Notes: generated by a model not told the origin, from the sequence alone. Positions 9,771 to 19,112 are shown, counted from the stretch's first letter. The stretch: DNA of 64,000 bases from Bosea sp. (in: a-proteobacteria) (GCF_023953965.1 NZ_JAMLIX010000001.1:1612501-1676500); one strand, 5' to 3'. Translations and numbers: made by a program.

Positions 9771-11012
9771 ATGCGCAAAGCCGTCTATGCCGTGGTTTGC
9801 GCCGTGGGCCTGATCGGCGCCGCCGTGGCGGAGCCGATTCCCCTGCGGCACGGCGTCGGCGTGCATGGCTGGCTCAACTGGTCGCCCGTCGAGAAGGACG
9901 GCTCCTACCGCTGGCCGCCCTATCGCGACGAGCGGGAATGGCTCTCTGACGGCCGGCCGCTCAGCGACTGGCCGACGAGCGACCCCTTCGCCCTGATCCG
10001 GTCGCTCGGCTTCGATTTCGTCCGCCTGAGCGTCGATCCGGGGCCGCTGCTCGCCAGCGAAGGCGACCGGCGCCGGCAGGCGCTGGAGCGGCTCGGGGCC
10101 GCGGTCGAGCGCATCGCCTCGGCCGGGCTCAAGGTGGTCTTCGATCTGCACGGCGTCGCCCAGGTCCCGGCCTACGGCATGGAGATGATCGCCGGCGGCG
10201 CCGACAGCGACGGCGTGCGCCGCTACCGCGCGATGGTGGTGGAGGTCGCCGCGATGCTCTCCCGCATCGGCGCCGGCAAGGTGGCGCTCGAGCCCTATAA
10301 CGAGCCGGCCTACTACCCCTGCCCGTCGGGCGGGAAAACCGACTGGCAGCGGATCATGAGGGAGACCGTCCGCGACATCCGCAGCGTCAGCCGCGAGCTG
10401 ACCGTCGTGGTCACGGGGGCCTGTGGCGGCGAGGTCGCCGGGCTCGTCGATCTCACCCCCGATTTCGACGATCCGAACCTCTATTACAGCCTCCATATGT
10501 ACGAGCCGCACAGCTTCACCCATCAGCGGCCCGAGGGAAGGGGCCTCTTCGCCTCGGGCCTGCCCTGGCCGGCCAGGACCTCGACGCCCGAGGCGGTCGC
10601 CCGCGCGCTCGACCAGCGCATGGAAGCCGCGGGCTTGAGCATCGCCCAGCGCAAGCTCGAGACGATGGCGGCGCGCAAGCGGATCGCGCGCTATTTCGCG
10701 CAGGATTGGGGGCTGGCCCAGCTCACGGCGCGCCTGCGCCAGGCGGTCGACTGGGCGCAAAGCCACGGCATCCCGTCCCGGCGCCTGTTCATCGGCGAAT
10801 TCGGCGCGATCCGGATCTCGGCCGATGGCCGCGCCGGCGCGTTCGACGCCGACCGCCTGCGCTACCTTCAGGCCGTGCGGGAAGAGGCCGAGCGCTTCGG
10901 CATTCCGTGGGCGATCTGGGAATTCTCCAATCCCTACGGCATGTCGGTGATCGAGCCTGAGGGGCCGGCGGTGCCGGACCGGGCGATGCTGCGGGCGCTG
11001 GGCCTGCCATAG
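9771..11012 (+). CDS. Secreted glycoside hydrolase family 5 (cellulase-type) enzyme
   Basis: Probable periplasmic or secreted endo-glycosidase. The 413-residue protein starts with a signal peptide (MRKAVYAVVCAVGLIGAAVA) and continues as a TIM barrel of clan GH-A. The acid/base glutamate lies in PYNEPAYYP near residue 177 and the nucleophile in FIGEFGAIR near residue 342, both as expected for GH5. A good AGAGGGA ribosome site sits just ahead of the chosen ATG. In this locus it probably cuts or edits the exported polymer, as bacterial endo-glucanases do in cellulose and succinoglycan clusters. The true substrate is unknown. Confidence 0.88.
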   Translation: MRKAVYAVVCAVGLIGAAVAEPIPLRHGVGVHGWLNWSPVEKDGSYRWPPYRDEREWLSDGRPLSDWPTSDPFALIRSLGFDFVRLSVDPGPLLASEGDRRRQALERLGAAVERIASAGLKVVFDLHGVAQVPAYGMEMIAGGADSDGVRRYRAMVVEVAAMLSRIGAGKVALEPYNEPAYYPCPSGGKTDWQRIMRETVRDIRSVSRELTVVVTGACGGEVAGLVDLTPDFDDPNLYYSLHMYEPHSFTHQRPEGRGLFASGLPWPARTSTPEAVARALDQRMEAAGLSIAQRKLETMAARKRIARYFAQDWGLAQLTARLRQAVDWAQSHGIPSRRLFIGEFGAIRISADGRAGAFDADRLRYLQAVREEAERFGIPWAIWEFSNPYGMSVIEPEGPAVPDRAMLRALGLP

Positions 11013-11087
11013 CCCCGCGCCCCCGGGCGAGTTGCTTAAGATTTCCGTGGCAAACTGCACGGCAACGGATACGGCAAGGGACAATTC

Positions 11088-12974
11088 ATGTGCGGAATCG
11101 CCGGCTGGGTCGGCCGCAAGGTCGAGAACCCGGAACGACGAGCGGCCGAAATGTCGCAGGCAATACGTCACCGGGGTCCCGATGCCGAAGGCATCGCATT
11201 CCTTGATTCGAGCGGTGGCGAGGAGCAGGTGGCGCTGGTGCATCGCCGCCTCGCGATCATCGATCTGGCGGCCGATTCGAACCAGCCGATGCAGATCGAC
11301 AACGGCCGCCTGCGCATCGTCTTCAACGGCGAGATCTACAACTATATCGAGCTGCGCGAGGAGCTCAGCGCCTGCGGCCACCGCTTCCGGACGCAGTCCG
11401 ACACCGAAGTGCTGCTGAGGGCATACGACCAGTGGCGGCTGGCCATGTTCGACCGGCTGAACGGCATGTTCGCCTTCGCCCTCTGGGACGCCGAGCACGA
11501 CGAGCTCGTCCTCGCCCGCGATCCCTTCGGCAAGAAGCCGCTTTACCTGGCCCAGGACGACGGGCGGCTCACCTTCGCCTCGGAGATCAATGCGCTGCGT
11601 GCGGTCGAGCCCGATATCGCGGAGCTCGATCCGCAGGCGGTGCGCGACTATCTCCACTGGCGCTACGTGCCAGGGCCGCACACTTTCTTCGAGCGGATCC
11701 GCAAGCTCGATCCCGGCAGCTATGCCGTCTGGTCGCAAGGCGAGCTGAGGCAGACCCGCTACTATACCCCGCCCGACCGCTATCCCCGCGCCGGGCCGGT
11801 GGAGCGGCAAGGCGCGACCGGTCGGTTCCTGGAACGGCTCGACCATTCCGTCCGGATCAGGATGCGCGCCGACGTGCCCTTCGGCGCCTTTCTCTCGGGA
11901 GGGCTCGATTCATCGGCGATCGTCGCCCTGATGAGCCGCCACAGCGACAAGGCCATCCGCACCTTTTCGGTCGGGTTCGGCGAGGACGGGCTCAGCGAGC
12001 TTCCCTTCGCGCGGCGGGTCGCCGATCGCTTCAAGACGGATCATTGCGAGCTGGTGATCCGGGCCGACGACATCATGGACAATCTGCCGCGGATCGTCCG
12101 CCACCAGGGCGGGCCGGTCGTGCAAAGCTCGGACATCCCGATCTACCTGTTGTCGGTGCGCGCCGCGCGGGACGTGCGGATGGTGCTCACCGGGGAGGGC
12201 TCGGACGAGATCCTCGGCGGCTACCCCAAGCATCGCGCGGAAGCGCTGGCCGGGCTTTACCGCGGGCTCGTTCCGCAGGCGCTCCACGGCAAGGTCCTGA
12301 TGCCCTTGCTGCGCGCTCTGGGGTTCGCCTCGGCGCGGCTCGAGACCTTCGCCGTCAGCGCCGGCGAACGGGACTTCGCCGAACGGATGATCTCCTGGTT
12401 CGGCGGCATCGCCGCGGGCGAGCGCGACGCGCTGGCCGCCGGGCTGGGCGAGCGCCAGGGCGAGCGCAACGGCTTCCCGTTCTCGTCGAGCGAAAAGGCC
12501 TCGCATCTGCGCCGCGTCCTGTTCTTCGACCAGACCTCCTGGCTGCCCGACAATCTGCTGGAGCGGGGCGACCGGATGATGATGGCCGGCTCGATCGAAG
12601 GACGGATGCCCTTTCTCGATCGCGATCTCGTGGCCTTCGTCAGCACGCTGCCCGATCGCTACAGGCTCGGCCGGCACAGCAAGCAGATTCTGCGCGACGC
12701 CATCGCCCCGATGCTTCCGGACGAAATCCTGAGCCGGCGCAAGATCGGCTTCAAGGTTCCGGTCGGCGCCTGGTTCCGCGGGCCGATGCGGGCCTATGTG
12801 CGCGAGCATCTCTGCTCCTCGGCTTCCGTCATCCGCAGCTATCTCAGCGCGCCGCTCCTCGACCGCATCGTCGCCGAGCATGAAAGCGGCGCGGCCGATC
12901 GCGAAAAGCTGATCTGGGCGCTGCTGAACCTGGAGATATTCCACCGCGAATGCGGGCTCGGCGCGCCCCGGTAA
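11088..12974 (+). CDS. asnB: AsnB-type glutamine-dependent asparagine synthase
   Basis: Glutamine-hydrolysing amidotransferase of 628 residues, the usual AsnB length. The N-terminal class II glutaminase begins with the catalytic cysteine (MCGIAGW); the C-terminal synthetase domain carries the ATP-pyrophosphatase P-loop SGGLDSSAI near residue 269 and the conserved GEGSDEILGGY. It is complete and shows no damage. Members within polysaccharide loci are often presumed to amidate uronic acids or other carboxylated sugars rather than to supply asparagine. That role is an inference from context; a plain asparagine synthetase role is equally compatible with the sequence. Confidence 0.9.
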   Translation: MCGIAGWVGRKVENPERRAAEMSQAIRHRGPDAEGIAFLDSSGGEEQVALVHRRLAIIDLAADSNQPMQIDNGRLRIVFNGEIYNYIELREELSACGHRFRTQSDTEVLLRAYDQWRLAMFDRLNGMFAFALWDAEHDELVLARDPFGKKPLYLAQDDGRLTFASEINALRAVEPDIAELDPQAVRDYLHWRYVPGPHTFFERIRKLDPGSYAVWSQGELRQTRYYTPPDRYPRAGPVERQGATGRFLERLDHSVRIRMRADVPFGAFLSGGLDSSAIVALMSRHSDKAIRTFSVGFGEDGLSELPFARRVADRFKTDHCELVIRADDIMDNLPRIVRHQGGPVVQSSDIPIYLLSVRAARDVRMVLTGEGSDEILGGYPKHRAEALAGLYRGLVPQALHGKVLMPLLRALGFASARLETFAVSAGERDFAERMISWFGGIAAGERDALAAGLGERQGERNGFPFSSSEKASHLRRVLFFDQTSWLPDNLLERGDRMMMAGSIEGRMPFLDRDLVAFVSTLPDRYRLGRHSKQILRDAIAPMLPDEILSRRKIGFKVPVGAWFRGPMRAYVREHLCSSASVIRSYLSAPLLDRIVAEHESGAADREKLIWALLNLEIFHRECGLGAPR

Positions 12975-12989
12975 CCCGCGCGTCGCGGA

Positions 12990-14096
12990 TCAGCCTTCGT
13001 CCGGCGGCTTCCGCGACGCGACCGAGCGCCAGATACCGCAGATCGCGCCGACGAAGGGCGCCAGCGCCAGCCGCTCGCGATGCACCGCGAGCGCGGCGGC
13101 GCCCAGGCGCGCGCGCAGCGGGGGATCGTCCACCAGCCGTTCCAGCGCGGCCGTGAGCCCGCCGACGTCGCCGGGTGCCACCAGCAACCCCGACTGCCCG
13201 TCCGTGACGATGTCCTCGACCGCGCCGACCGGGGTCGCCACGACGGCGAGCCCCGCGGCCATGCCCTCGATCACCGATAGCGGCAGGTTCTCGACGAAGG
13301 AGGGCAGCACCAGGATATCCGCCGTCGCGATCAGGGCGGCCACGGCATCCGGAGCGACCCAGCCGGGCAGGGCGACCCGCTCCGCGATGCCGAGCGCGGC
13401 GAGGCTTGCCCCGGTGCCCGCGACATCGCCGTCGCCGGCGATCGTGGCGCGCCAGTCCGCCCGCGTGCGCAGGCGCGACAGCGCCTCGCAAAGCTCCGGC
13501 ACGCCCTTGCCCGCGCTGAGGCGGCCGAGGAACAGGATATGCACCCGATCGCCGCCGCCGCTATGGGCGAGCGTGGGAATCGCGGCGGCGTTGGGCACGA
13601 TCGCGATCTCCCGGACGCCGGGCGCCCGGCCGGCGACGAAGGCCTGCCAGACCCGGCCGAGCACGATCACCTGCGCCGCATGCTCGAACAGGGAGCGGAT
13701 GCGGCGGCTCAGGAAGCCGTCGTCGTCCTTCCAGAAAAGCGGGTACTCGCCGCCGTGCAGATGCAGCACATAGGGGATGGACAGCAAGCGCGCGCAGGCG
13801 GCGATCGCCATCTTGCGATAGGTGCTGCCGGCGACGGACAGGTTGAGGTGAACGACGTCGGCGCGCCCCGCGAGGCGGGCGGCCAGCATCCGCAGGCAGA
13901 AGCCGAGCGTATGGAAGACCGAGAACGCGACATGCCCCGAGCCGCGGCTGGTCAGGAAGCGCAGGTCGATATCGGCGATCCCCTGCCGCTCGAACTCCTG
14001 CTTCAGCGCCGCCATCATCCGGTCGATGCCGCCCTGGCCGGCTATGCCGGACGGCGTCGCGACGAGGACATGGAGCTTGCGAGGATATCGCGGCAT
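12990..14096 (-). CDS. GT4-family glycosyltransferase
   Basis: Second retaining GT-B glycosyltransferase of the locus, 368 residues. It has the N-terminal VLVATPSGIAGQGGID loop, a central LFLGRLSAGKGVPEL segment, and the E-x7-E donor motif in ENLPLSVIE, followed by GLAVVATPVGA. The start was set at the ATG giving MPRYPRKLHV, which falls one base after the stop of the upstream gene on the same strand; this spacing implies co-transcription with the GINT1-like gene. Sugar specificity is unknown. Confidence 0.88.
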   Translation of the reverse strand: MPRYPRKLHVLVATPSGIAGQGGIDRMMAALKQEFERQGIADIDLRFLTSRGSGHVAFSVFHTLGFCLRMLAARLAGRADVVHLNLSVAGSTYRKMAIAACARLLSIPYVLHLHGGEYPLFWKDDDGFLSRRIRSLFEHAAQVIVLGRVWQAFVAGRAPGVREIAIVPNAAAIPTLAHSGGGDRVHILFLGRLSAGKGVPELCEALSRLRTRADWRATIAGDGDVAGTGASLAALGIAERVALPGWVAPDAVAALIATADILVLPSFVENLPLSVIEGMAAGLAVVATPVGAVEDIVTDGQSGLLVAPGDVGGLTAALERLVDDPPLRARLGAAALAVHRERLALAPFVGAICGIWRSVASRKPPDEG

Positions 14097-14097
14097 T

Positions 14098-15543
14098 CTA
14101 CAAAGGCCCCCTGTCGACGACCTCGACGCGTCCGGCGCGGTTGAGCGTATGGACGCCCCAGCCCGCCCAGGCCGGACCCGGATCGACCGGGCGCGGCGGG
14201 GAAAAGCGGACATCGGTGGCATCGAGCCGCTCGCAGCTCATCAGGCCGAGACCGCCGCCATAGGCGCGCCCGCCCGCCTGCACCGGCAGCATGAGCCCCG
14301 TTTCCCCCCGGATGAAGGCGCCGCCGGGGCGGGTGGCCGAATGATCGATCGCGATCGGATTGAGCGGATGCGCGCTCCAGGGCCCGCGCAGCGCGGGCGC
14401 GCCGTAGACCGCCATCGTATCGGAGGCGCTGCCATGGCCGTGGCGCTCGGTGCCCACCAGCCAGAACCGGCCGCCGGCCTCGACGAGCGTGGCGTCGTTG
14501 AGGTCCCGGTCCGCGATCAGCACCGTGTCGCGGACCCAGCGATCCGGGAACCGCTCGGCCCGGTAGAGCACGAGTTCCCGGGCCGCGGCGCTCTCGGGGA
14601 TCATGAAGACCTCGCCACCCTGCGCGAAGACCTGCGGATAGGACAGGTGGTGCGCCTCTTCCAGCACCTTGCGCGGAACGCCGAAAGCGCCGTTCCCGTC
14701 GAGCTCGGCGACGGAGATCACGCCCCGGCCGCCGGCATAGGGAAACTCCTCGACGAAGAGGTAGTGCCGCCCCGCGCGCTCGATGACGAAGGGATCCGCA
14801 TAGAAGCGCTCGCCATCGTCCGGCAGAAGGGTGAAGGCGGCGCCGTCGAAGCGCCCCGTCTCGGCGATGCCCGGTCCCTCGATCAACCGATAGGCGACCT
14901 GCCAATAGAACGGGCGCCGCCCGCGCCGGAGCTTCTGCCTCGCCCGTTCGACCGCGCCCCGCCAGAAGAAGGCCGGGTAATGACGCAGGAAGCCGCCGCT
15001 CCGCGGGGATGGCGGGGCAGCGTCGGGAAGGGCGGCGAGCTTGCCCGCGCCGAAGCGGGCGACGCAGTGCATGACGAGCGAGACGGCGCCGGCGAGCCAG
15101 TCGTCGCAGGCGCGAGACAGCCAGAGCCTGTCCCCGATCATGGGGCGGGCCTGCGCCACGAGAACGCCGTCGAGGCGGGCACCGAGCTCGAACGGCGCTG
15201 CGCTCGCCAGCATCGCGCCAAGGCCGGCGGCCGGGTTGGCGTGGCCGCAGAAATCGAGCTTCAGGACCGGCGCCGCCTGCCCGGCCGCGCTCCCGGTCAG
15301 ATCGACGATGAGATCGGCCGTGCCGCGCTCGGCGGCCGGCAAGGGCTGCGCGAGCGCGGCCAGCGAGGAGCCGAAGCGCCGGCTCTCGATGCGCAGGATC
15401 GTATCGAGCCCGGACGCGCCGGACCCGGTTCCCGGCGCATGCCGGATCGAGACGACATGCCCCGCCGCGACGAGCCGGGCGACGAGCTCATGCTCCCAGC
15501 GCCGCGCCGCGGCGGCCTGGCCGATGATCAGGATCGCGCTCAA
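14098..15543 (-). CDS. GINT1-like / formyltransferase-like glycan-assembly protein
   Basis: Protein of 481 residues in two parts. The first ~200 residues start with an alpha/beta fold (ILIIGQAAAARRWEHEL) resembling methionyl-tRNA formyltransferase-like proteins. The second part, from about WQVAYRL, is a beta-propeller-like domain with repeated strands (FYADPFVI, YLFVEEFPY, HLSYPQVF, FMIPES, DATLVEAGGRFWLVG). This arrangement resembles the N-terminal domain of plant glucosamine inositolphosphorylceramide transferase 1 and related GH43-like propellers. Bacterial relatives sit in exopolysaccharide loci and have no established reaction. It forms a two-gene leftward unit with the GT4 gene and probably modifies or transfers a sugar residue. 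Confidence 0.65.
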   Translation of the reverse strand: MSAILIIGQAAAARRWEHELVARLVAAGHVVSIRHAPGTGSGASGLDTILRIESRRFGSSLAALAQPLPAAERGTADLIVDLTGSAAGQAAPVLKLDFCGHANPAAGLGAMLASAAPFELGARLDGVLVAQARPMIGDRLWLSRACDDWLAGAVSLVMHCVARFGAGKLAALPDAAPPSPRSGGFLRHYPAFFWRGAVERARQKLRRGRRPFYWQVAYRLIEGPGIAETGRFDGAAFTLLPDDGERFYADPFVIERAGRHYLFVEEFPYAGGRGVISVAELDGNGAFGVPRKVLEEAHHLSYPQVFAQGGEVFMIPESAAARELVLYRAERFPDRWVRDTVLIADRDLNDATLVEAGGRFWLVGTERHGHGSASDTMAVYGAPALRGPWSAHPLNPIAIDHSATRPGGAFIRGETGLMLPVQAGGRAYGGGLGLMSCERLDATDVRFSPPRPVDPGPAWAGWGVHTLNRAGRVEVVDRGPL

Positions 15544-15864
15544 ATCCCGGTATTCTCTCCGTTGCCGCCTGGCGCCTTTAACGCATGAATCTTAGCAAGC
15601 CGTGCGATTTTTTCTCTCCGCGGCGCCTCCCCGCGCCTGCGACGCCGGCCTCAGACCTTCGCCGGTATCAAATCGGGAGAGGTCGTTATTAATCATATGG
15701 AAGTATATTCTCGCACGGGTGCCGCCGATAACGTTACTATTGCAGTATCCGATGGATTCCCAGCCTGCGACGATCCGGTCCACCATGAACAGCATGTCAC
15801 AATCGGCGATGTCCGCCGGGCGAAAGTCGCCGCGCCTCCCCGGCGCGCGCAGGAGCGCACGGCC
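15544..15864. promoter_or_regulatory. Divergent intergenic region between the GINT1-like gene and wecG
   Basis: About 320 bases without a convincing gene, unusually AT-rich in the middle (around 15655-15780) compared with its surroundings. It separates two outward-facing transcription units, so it should hold promoters for both. An imperfect hairpin with arms CGCCGGG and CCCGGCG lies just ahead of an AGGAG ribosome site for the WecG-like gene. The wecG frame is open through part of the stretch, but the residues there do not resemble the family. No confident -35/-10 pair is called. Confidence 0.5.
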
Positions 15865-16668
15865 ATGACCGGGCCCGGCTCGACATGGGCGCAGCACGCG
15901 CTCCTGGCGTCCCGTCGCCGGAAGTTCCTCGGCTCGCCCGTCCATGCGCTGAGCATGGATGAGACGCTGGCGATCGCCGCGGAAGCGATGGCGACGCGAC
16001 GCCCGCTGCTGCATGTGGTGGTGAACGTCGCCAAGCTGGTCAACATGCGCAAGAACGAGGAATTGCGCGAGGACGTGACCACGGCGGACGTGGTCAATGT
16101 CGACGGCACCGGCGTGCTGTGGGGCGCGCGGCTGTGCGGGATCGCCCTGCCGGAGCGCGTGACCGGCATCGACCTGATGATCAACCTGTTCGCGCTTAGC
16201 GCCGAGCGCGGCTGGCGCCCCTATCTCCTGGGCGCCGAGCAGCATGTCCTCGATGCGGTCGCGGAGCGGCTCGCCCGGGACTATCCGGCGCTTATCGTCG
16301 CGGGGCGGCGCGACGGCTATTTCAAGCCCGAGGAAGAGGCGGCGGTGGTGGCGGCCATCAACGCGTCGGGCGCCGACTGCCTGTTCGTCGCCATGTCGAC
16401 GCCGCGCAAGGAGCGTTTCCTCAAGCGCTATCGCGCAGAGCTTGCGGCGAGCTTCGTCATGGGCGTGGGCGGAAGCTTCGACGTCTATGGCGGGAAGGTC
16501 GCGCGGGCGCCGAAGCTGCTTCAGGCGGCCGGGCTCGAATGGCTGTTCCGTGTCGCGCAGGAGCCGCGCCGCCTGTGGCGCCGCTACTACGACACCAACA
16601 CCGCCTATGCGCTCCTGCTGTGCCAGGAGATCTGGTCGCGCCGGAGCAGGCGGCACACCGGCCCCTGA
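15865..16668 (+). CDS. WecG/TagA/CpsF-family glycosyltransferase
   Basis: GT26-family enzyme of 267 residues, expected to transfer a sugar (ManNAc, ManNAcA or glucose in known members) onto a polyprenyl-linked acceptor at the membrane. Family marks are the early LHVVVNVAKLVNM, the central DGTGVLWGARLCG with the conserved aspartate, RVTGIDLM, and the PRKERF region. The start was moved to the ATG giving MTGPGSTW because an AGGAG ribosome site lies nine bases before it. The C-terminal arginine-rich tail is typical for membrane attachment. It ends four bases before the convergent flippase gene. Confidence 0.88.
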   Translation: MTGPGSTWAQHALLASRRRKFLGSPVHALSMDETLAIAAEAMATRRPLLHVVVNVAKLVNMRKNEELREDVTTADVVNVDGTGVLWGARLCGIALPERVTGIDLMINLFALSAERGWRPYLLGAEQHVLDAVAERLARDYPALIVAGRRDGYFKPEEEAAVVAAINASGADCLFVAMSTPRKERFLKRYRAELAASFVMGVGGSFDVYGGKVARAPKLLQAAGLEWLFRVAQEPRRLWRRYYDTNTAYALLLCQEIWSRRSRRHTGP

Positions 16669-16672
16669 CGCC

Positions 16673-18112
16673 CTACCTGGCCGGGAGGCGGGCCTTCAGC
16701 CTGTCGATGAACAGCGCGGTCGCGGCCGGGTGAAACGCCCAGACGAGCGCGAGGAAGCCGGCTCCCCCCGCGGCGAGGCCCGCCGCGAGCGCGGCGAACA
16801 CCGGGGCGGCGGCGAGCGCGCGCGCCGCCAATGCCGCGGCGAGGCCCGTGCCGGCCGCGATCACGATCGACGCGGCGACGTCGCGCCACGGGGCCGGCAC
16901 CCGGATCAGGCGCCGGCCGATGACGATCGAGGCGATCAGGCTGACCAGCGATCCGCCCGCCAGCGCCAGGGCGGCACCGACCTCCGCCAGCACGGGAATC
17001 AGCAGGAACGACAGGGACACCGTGCCGATCGAGCCGAGGAAGTTGATGGCGATCAGCAGCCAGGGCCGCTTGTGCGCGTGCATCACCACGCCGAAGACGA
17101 AGTTCACCAGATTGGCGCTGAGGACGCTGAAGGCGATGATCGCGAACAGGAGTTCGAAGCGGCCGCGATAGTCGGCAGGCAGCAGGAGCCGCGTGATCTC
17201 GTCGCTGAGCGCGACGAGCATGACCGCGACCGGCAGGCACAGGCGCAGCACCAGCGCCATGAGCTCGGACAGCAATTGCCCCGCCGCCTGCGGCCCGTCC
17301 TCGTCGAAGCGGTTCACGATCTCGGGAAAGGCGCCGATGTTGATGGCGTTGGCGATCATGTCGATCGGCTGGCGGGCGAGCGCGTAGGAGGCGGCGAAGA
17401 CCGCGACCGCGCCCGCCCCGTACCAGGCGTTCAGGAACAGCCGCTCGACATTGTTCATGCCGAAGCCGACCAGCGCCATGACGATGAAAGGCCCGCCGAG
17501 CGCGACGAACTCCCTGCGCGTGAAGCGCGCCGGGCCGGCGACCACGCGCCGCGCCGCCACCACGCCGGCGACGATGCCGGCGATCAGCGCGCCGAGGCTG
17601 GAGGCGAGCGATACCGTCAGGAACGAGCCTTCGAACAGGAAGACGGCCGCGACGGGCAGGACGAGCTGAAGCACGCCGCGCAGATATTCGAGCCGCGAAT
17701 AGAGCCCATGGCGCTGCTGCATCTGGAGCACCGTCAGCGCGAAACGGCCGACGGCGCCGGCGACCAGATAGCCGCCGACCGCGATGGCGAATTCGATCCA
17801 GCGCGCCGGCTCGATCAGCGTCGCGGCGCCCGCGGCGACCGCCAGCGCCAGCACGGTCGCGGCGATGAGCGCCCGCCCGGCGAGGACGAGGCTGCCGCGG
17901 CTGACCTCGCCCTTGCCGCCGAGCCTGAGCAGGGCGATGCGCAGCCAGTTGGTGACGGCGCCGTCCGTCATCTCGCCCACCGTGACGACGAGAGTGAGCA
18001 GGCCGTATTCGACCTGGCTGAGCATCCGCGTCATGACGACGAGGAGGAGCAGCGCGGAGACACGCGTCAGCAGGATCGCGGGCGCGTAGATGAGCGTGGA
18101 GCGGAGCAGCAA
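16673..18112 (-). CDS. Wzx-like polysaccharide flippase (MOP superfamily)
   Basis: Integral membrane protein of 479 residues with about 12-14 hydrophobic segments spread over the whole length, as in O-antigen and exopolysaccharide flippases of the MOP superfamily. It is expected to flip undecaprenyl-diphosphate-linked repeat units across the inner membrane. The N-terminus LLRSTLIYAPAILLTRVSALL and the segment GMNNVERLFLNAWYGAGAV match the family pattern. It is transcribed leftward and begins 12 bases after the stop of xerC on the same strand. With Wzz it indicates a Wzx/Wzy-type system, but no Wzy polymerase was recognised in the window. Confidence 0.85.
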   Translation of the reverse strand: MLLRSTLIYAPAILLTRVSALLLLVVMTRMLSQVEYGLLTLVVTVGEMTDGAVTNWLRIALLRLGGKGEVSRGSLVLAGRALIAATVLALAVAAGAATLIEPARWIEFAIAVGGYLVAGAVGRFALTVLQMQQRHGLYSRLEYLRGVLQLVLPVAAVFLFEGSFLTVSLASSLGALIAGIVAGVVAARRVVAGPARFTRREFVALGGPFIVMALVGFGMNNVERLFLNAWYGAGAVAVFAASYALARQPIDMIANAINIGAFPEIVNRFDEDGPQAAGQLLSELMALVLRLCLPVAVMLVALSDEITRLLLPADYRGRFELLFAIIAFSVLSANLVNFVFGVVMHAHKRPWLLIAINFLGSIGTVSLSFLLIPVLAEVGAALALAGGSLVSLIASIVIGRRLIRVPAPWRDVAASIVIAAGTGLAAALAARALAAAPVFAALAAGLAAGGAGFLALVWAFHPAATALFIDRLKARLPAR

Positions 18113-18124
18113 GGCAGGTCCTCG

Positions 18125-19054
18125 TCAGGCGCTCTGCGCCCGCGGATGGGCGGCGTCATAGGCCGCCATCAGCCGGGTGGAATCGATGCGGGTATAGATC
18201 TGCGTCGTCGAGAGCGAGGCGTGGCCGAGCAGCTCCTGGATGGCGCGCAGATCGCCGCCGCGGCCGATCAGATGCGTCGCGAAGGAATGGCGCAGCGCAT
18301 GCGGCGTGGCGGAGGAGGGCAGGCCGAGCGCGCCGCGCAGGCCCTCGACCGCGAGCTGGATGATGCGTGGAGAGAGCGGCCCGCCCTTGGCGCCGCGGAA
18401 GAGCGGTCCTTCGGGCGGCAGCCGCCAGGGGCAGAGCTTCAGATATTCCGCGATCGCGGCGACCACGACGGGCAGCACCGGCACCATCCGCGTCTTGGCG
18501 CCCTTGCCGGTCACGGTGAGCGTGTCGCCGGGCTGAAGCGGCGCCTGGGCGCGGGTGAGCGAGAGCGCCTCCGAGATGCGCAGGCCGCTGCCATAGAGCA
18601 GGCCGAGCACGGCGGCGTCGCGGGCGAGAATCCAGGCTTCCCGCTCCTCGCCGGCGCGGGTCGCGGCCTGGGTGACGGCGCGGGCGGCGGCGGGCTCGAG
18701 CGGGCGCGGCAGCGATTTGCCGAGCCTTGGGCCGCGCGTCGCGGCGAAGGCGGCGGCGGTGAGATGGCCGCTATGCTCGCCGAAGCGGGCGAAGGAGCGC
18801 AAGCCCGCGAGCTGGCGCATCAGCGTGCGGTTGCCGACGCCGTCGCGCCGGCGCCGGCCGAGAAAGGCGCGCAGGTCCGCAGGCTTCAGCCCGGCGATGT
18901 CGGCGAGGGTGGGGTGCGCGCCCAGATGCTCGCCGAGGAAGGCGGCGAACTGGGCGAGGTCGCGCCCATAGGCTTCCAGCGTCTTGGGGGACAGGCGCAG
19001 CTCGCTCGCGAGATGCTGGAGCCAGTCGCGGCGGAAGCTATCGAAATCGGTCAT
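18125..19054 (-). CDS. xerC: Tyrosine recombinase XerC (chromosome dimer resolution)
   Basis: Site-specific recombinase that, with XerD, resolves chromosome dimers at dif under FtsK control. The 309-residue protein has the N-terminal SAM-like core-binding domain and the full catalytic set: Arg in GSGLRISEAL, Lys in GKGAKTRMVP, HALRHSFATH, and GHASLSTTQIYTRI with the nucleophilic tyrosine. The ATG giving MTDFDSFRRDW was preferred over an upstream ATG because it fits the family start. It is divergent from priA, a common arrangement in Hyphomicrobiales, which marks it as the housekeeping recombinase, not a mobile-element integrase. Confidence 0.93.
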   Translation of the reverse strand: MTDFDSFRRDWLQHLASELRLSPKTLEAYGRDLAQFAAFLGEHLGAHPTLADIAGLKPADLRAFLGRRRRDGVGNRTLMRQLAGLRSFARFGEHSGHLTAAAFAATRGPRLGKSLPRPLEPAAARAVTQAATRAGEEREAWILARDAAVLGLLYGSGLRISEALSLTRAQAPLQPGDTLTVTGKGAKTRMVPVLPVVVAAIAEYLKLCPWRLPPEGPLFRGAKGGPLSPRIIQLAVEGLRGALGLPSSATPHALRHSFATHLIGRGGDLRAIQELLGHASLSTTQIYTRIDSTRLMAAYDAAHPRAQSA

Positions 19055-19112
19055 GGGCGCAGCATGACCCTCCTGCCTTAACAGCAGCCGAATCGGTGCT
19101 AGACAGCAGGCG

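Noticed and set aside
9657..11846. Leftward open frame of 729 codons over the GH5 and asnB genes
   Set aside because: Antisense shadow of two recognised genes; no motif and no ribosome site.
15697..15864. Longer start for the WecG-like gene
   Set aside because: The extra 56 residues do not resemble the family, and an AGGAG site lies at the right distance before the inner ATG.
18125..19054. XerC as the integrase of a mobile element
   Set aside because: Its divergent pairing with priA and its length and motifs mark it as the housekeeping Xer recombinase; no att repeats were seen nearby.
16244..19081. Rightward open frame of 945 codons across wzx and xerC
   Set aside because: Antisense or out of frame to wecG, wzx and xerC; low-complexity Arg/Glu/Gln/Gly sequence without family signals.
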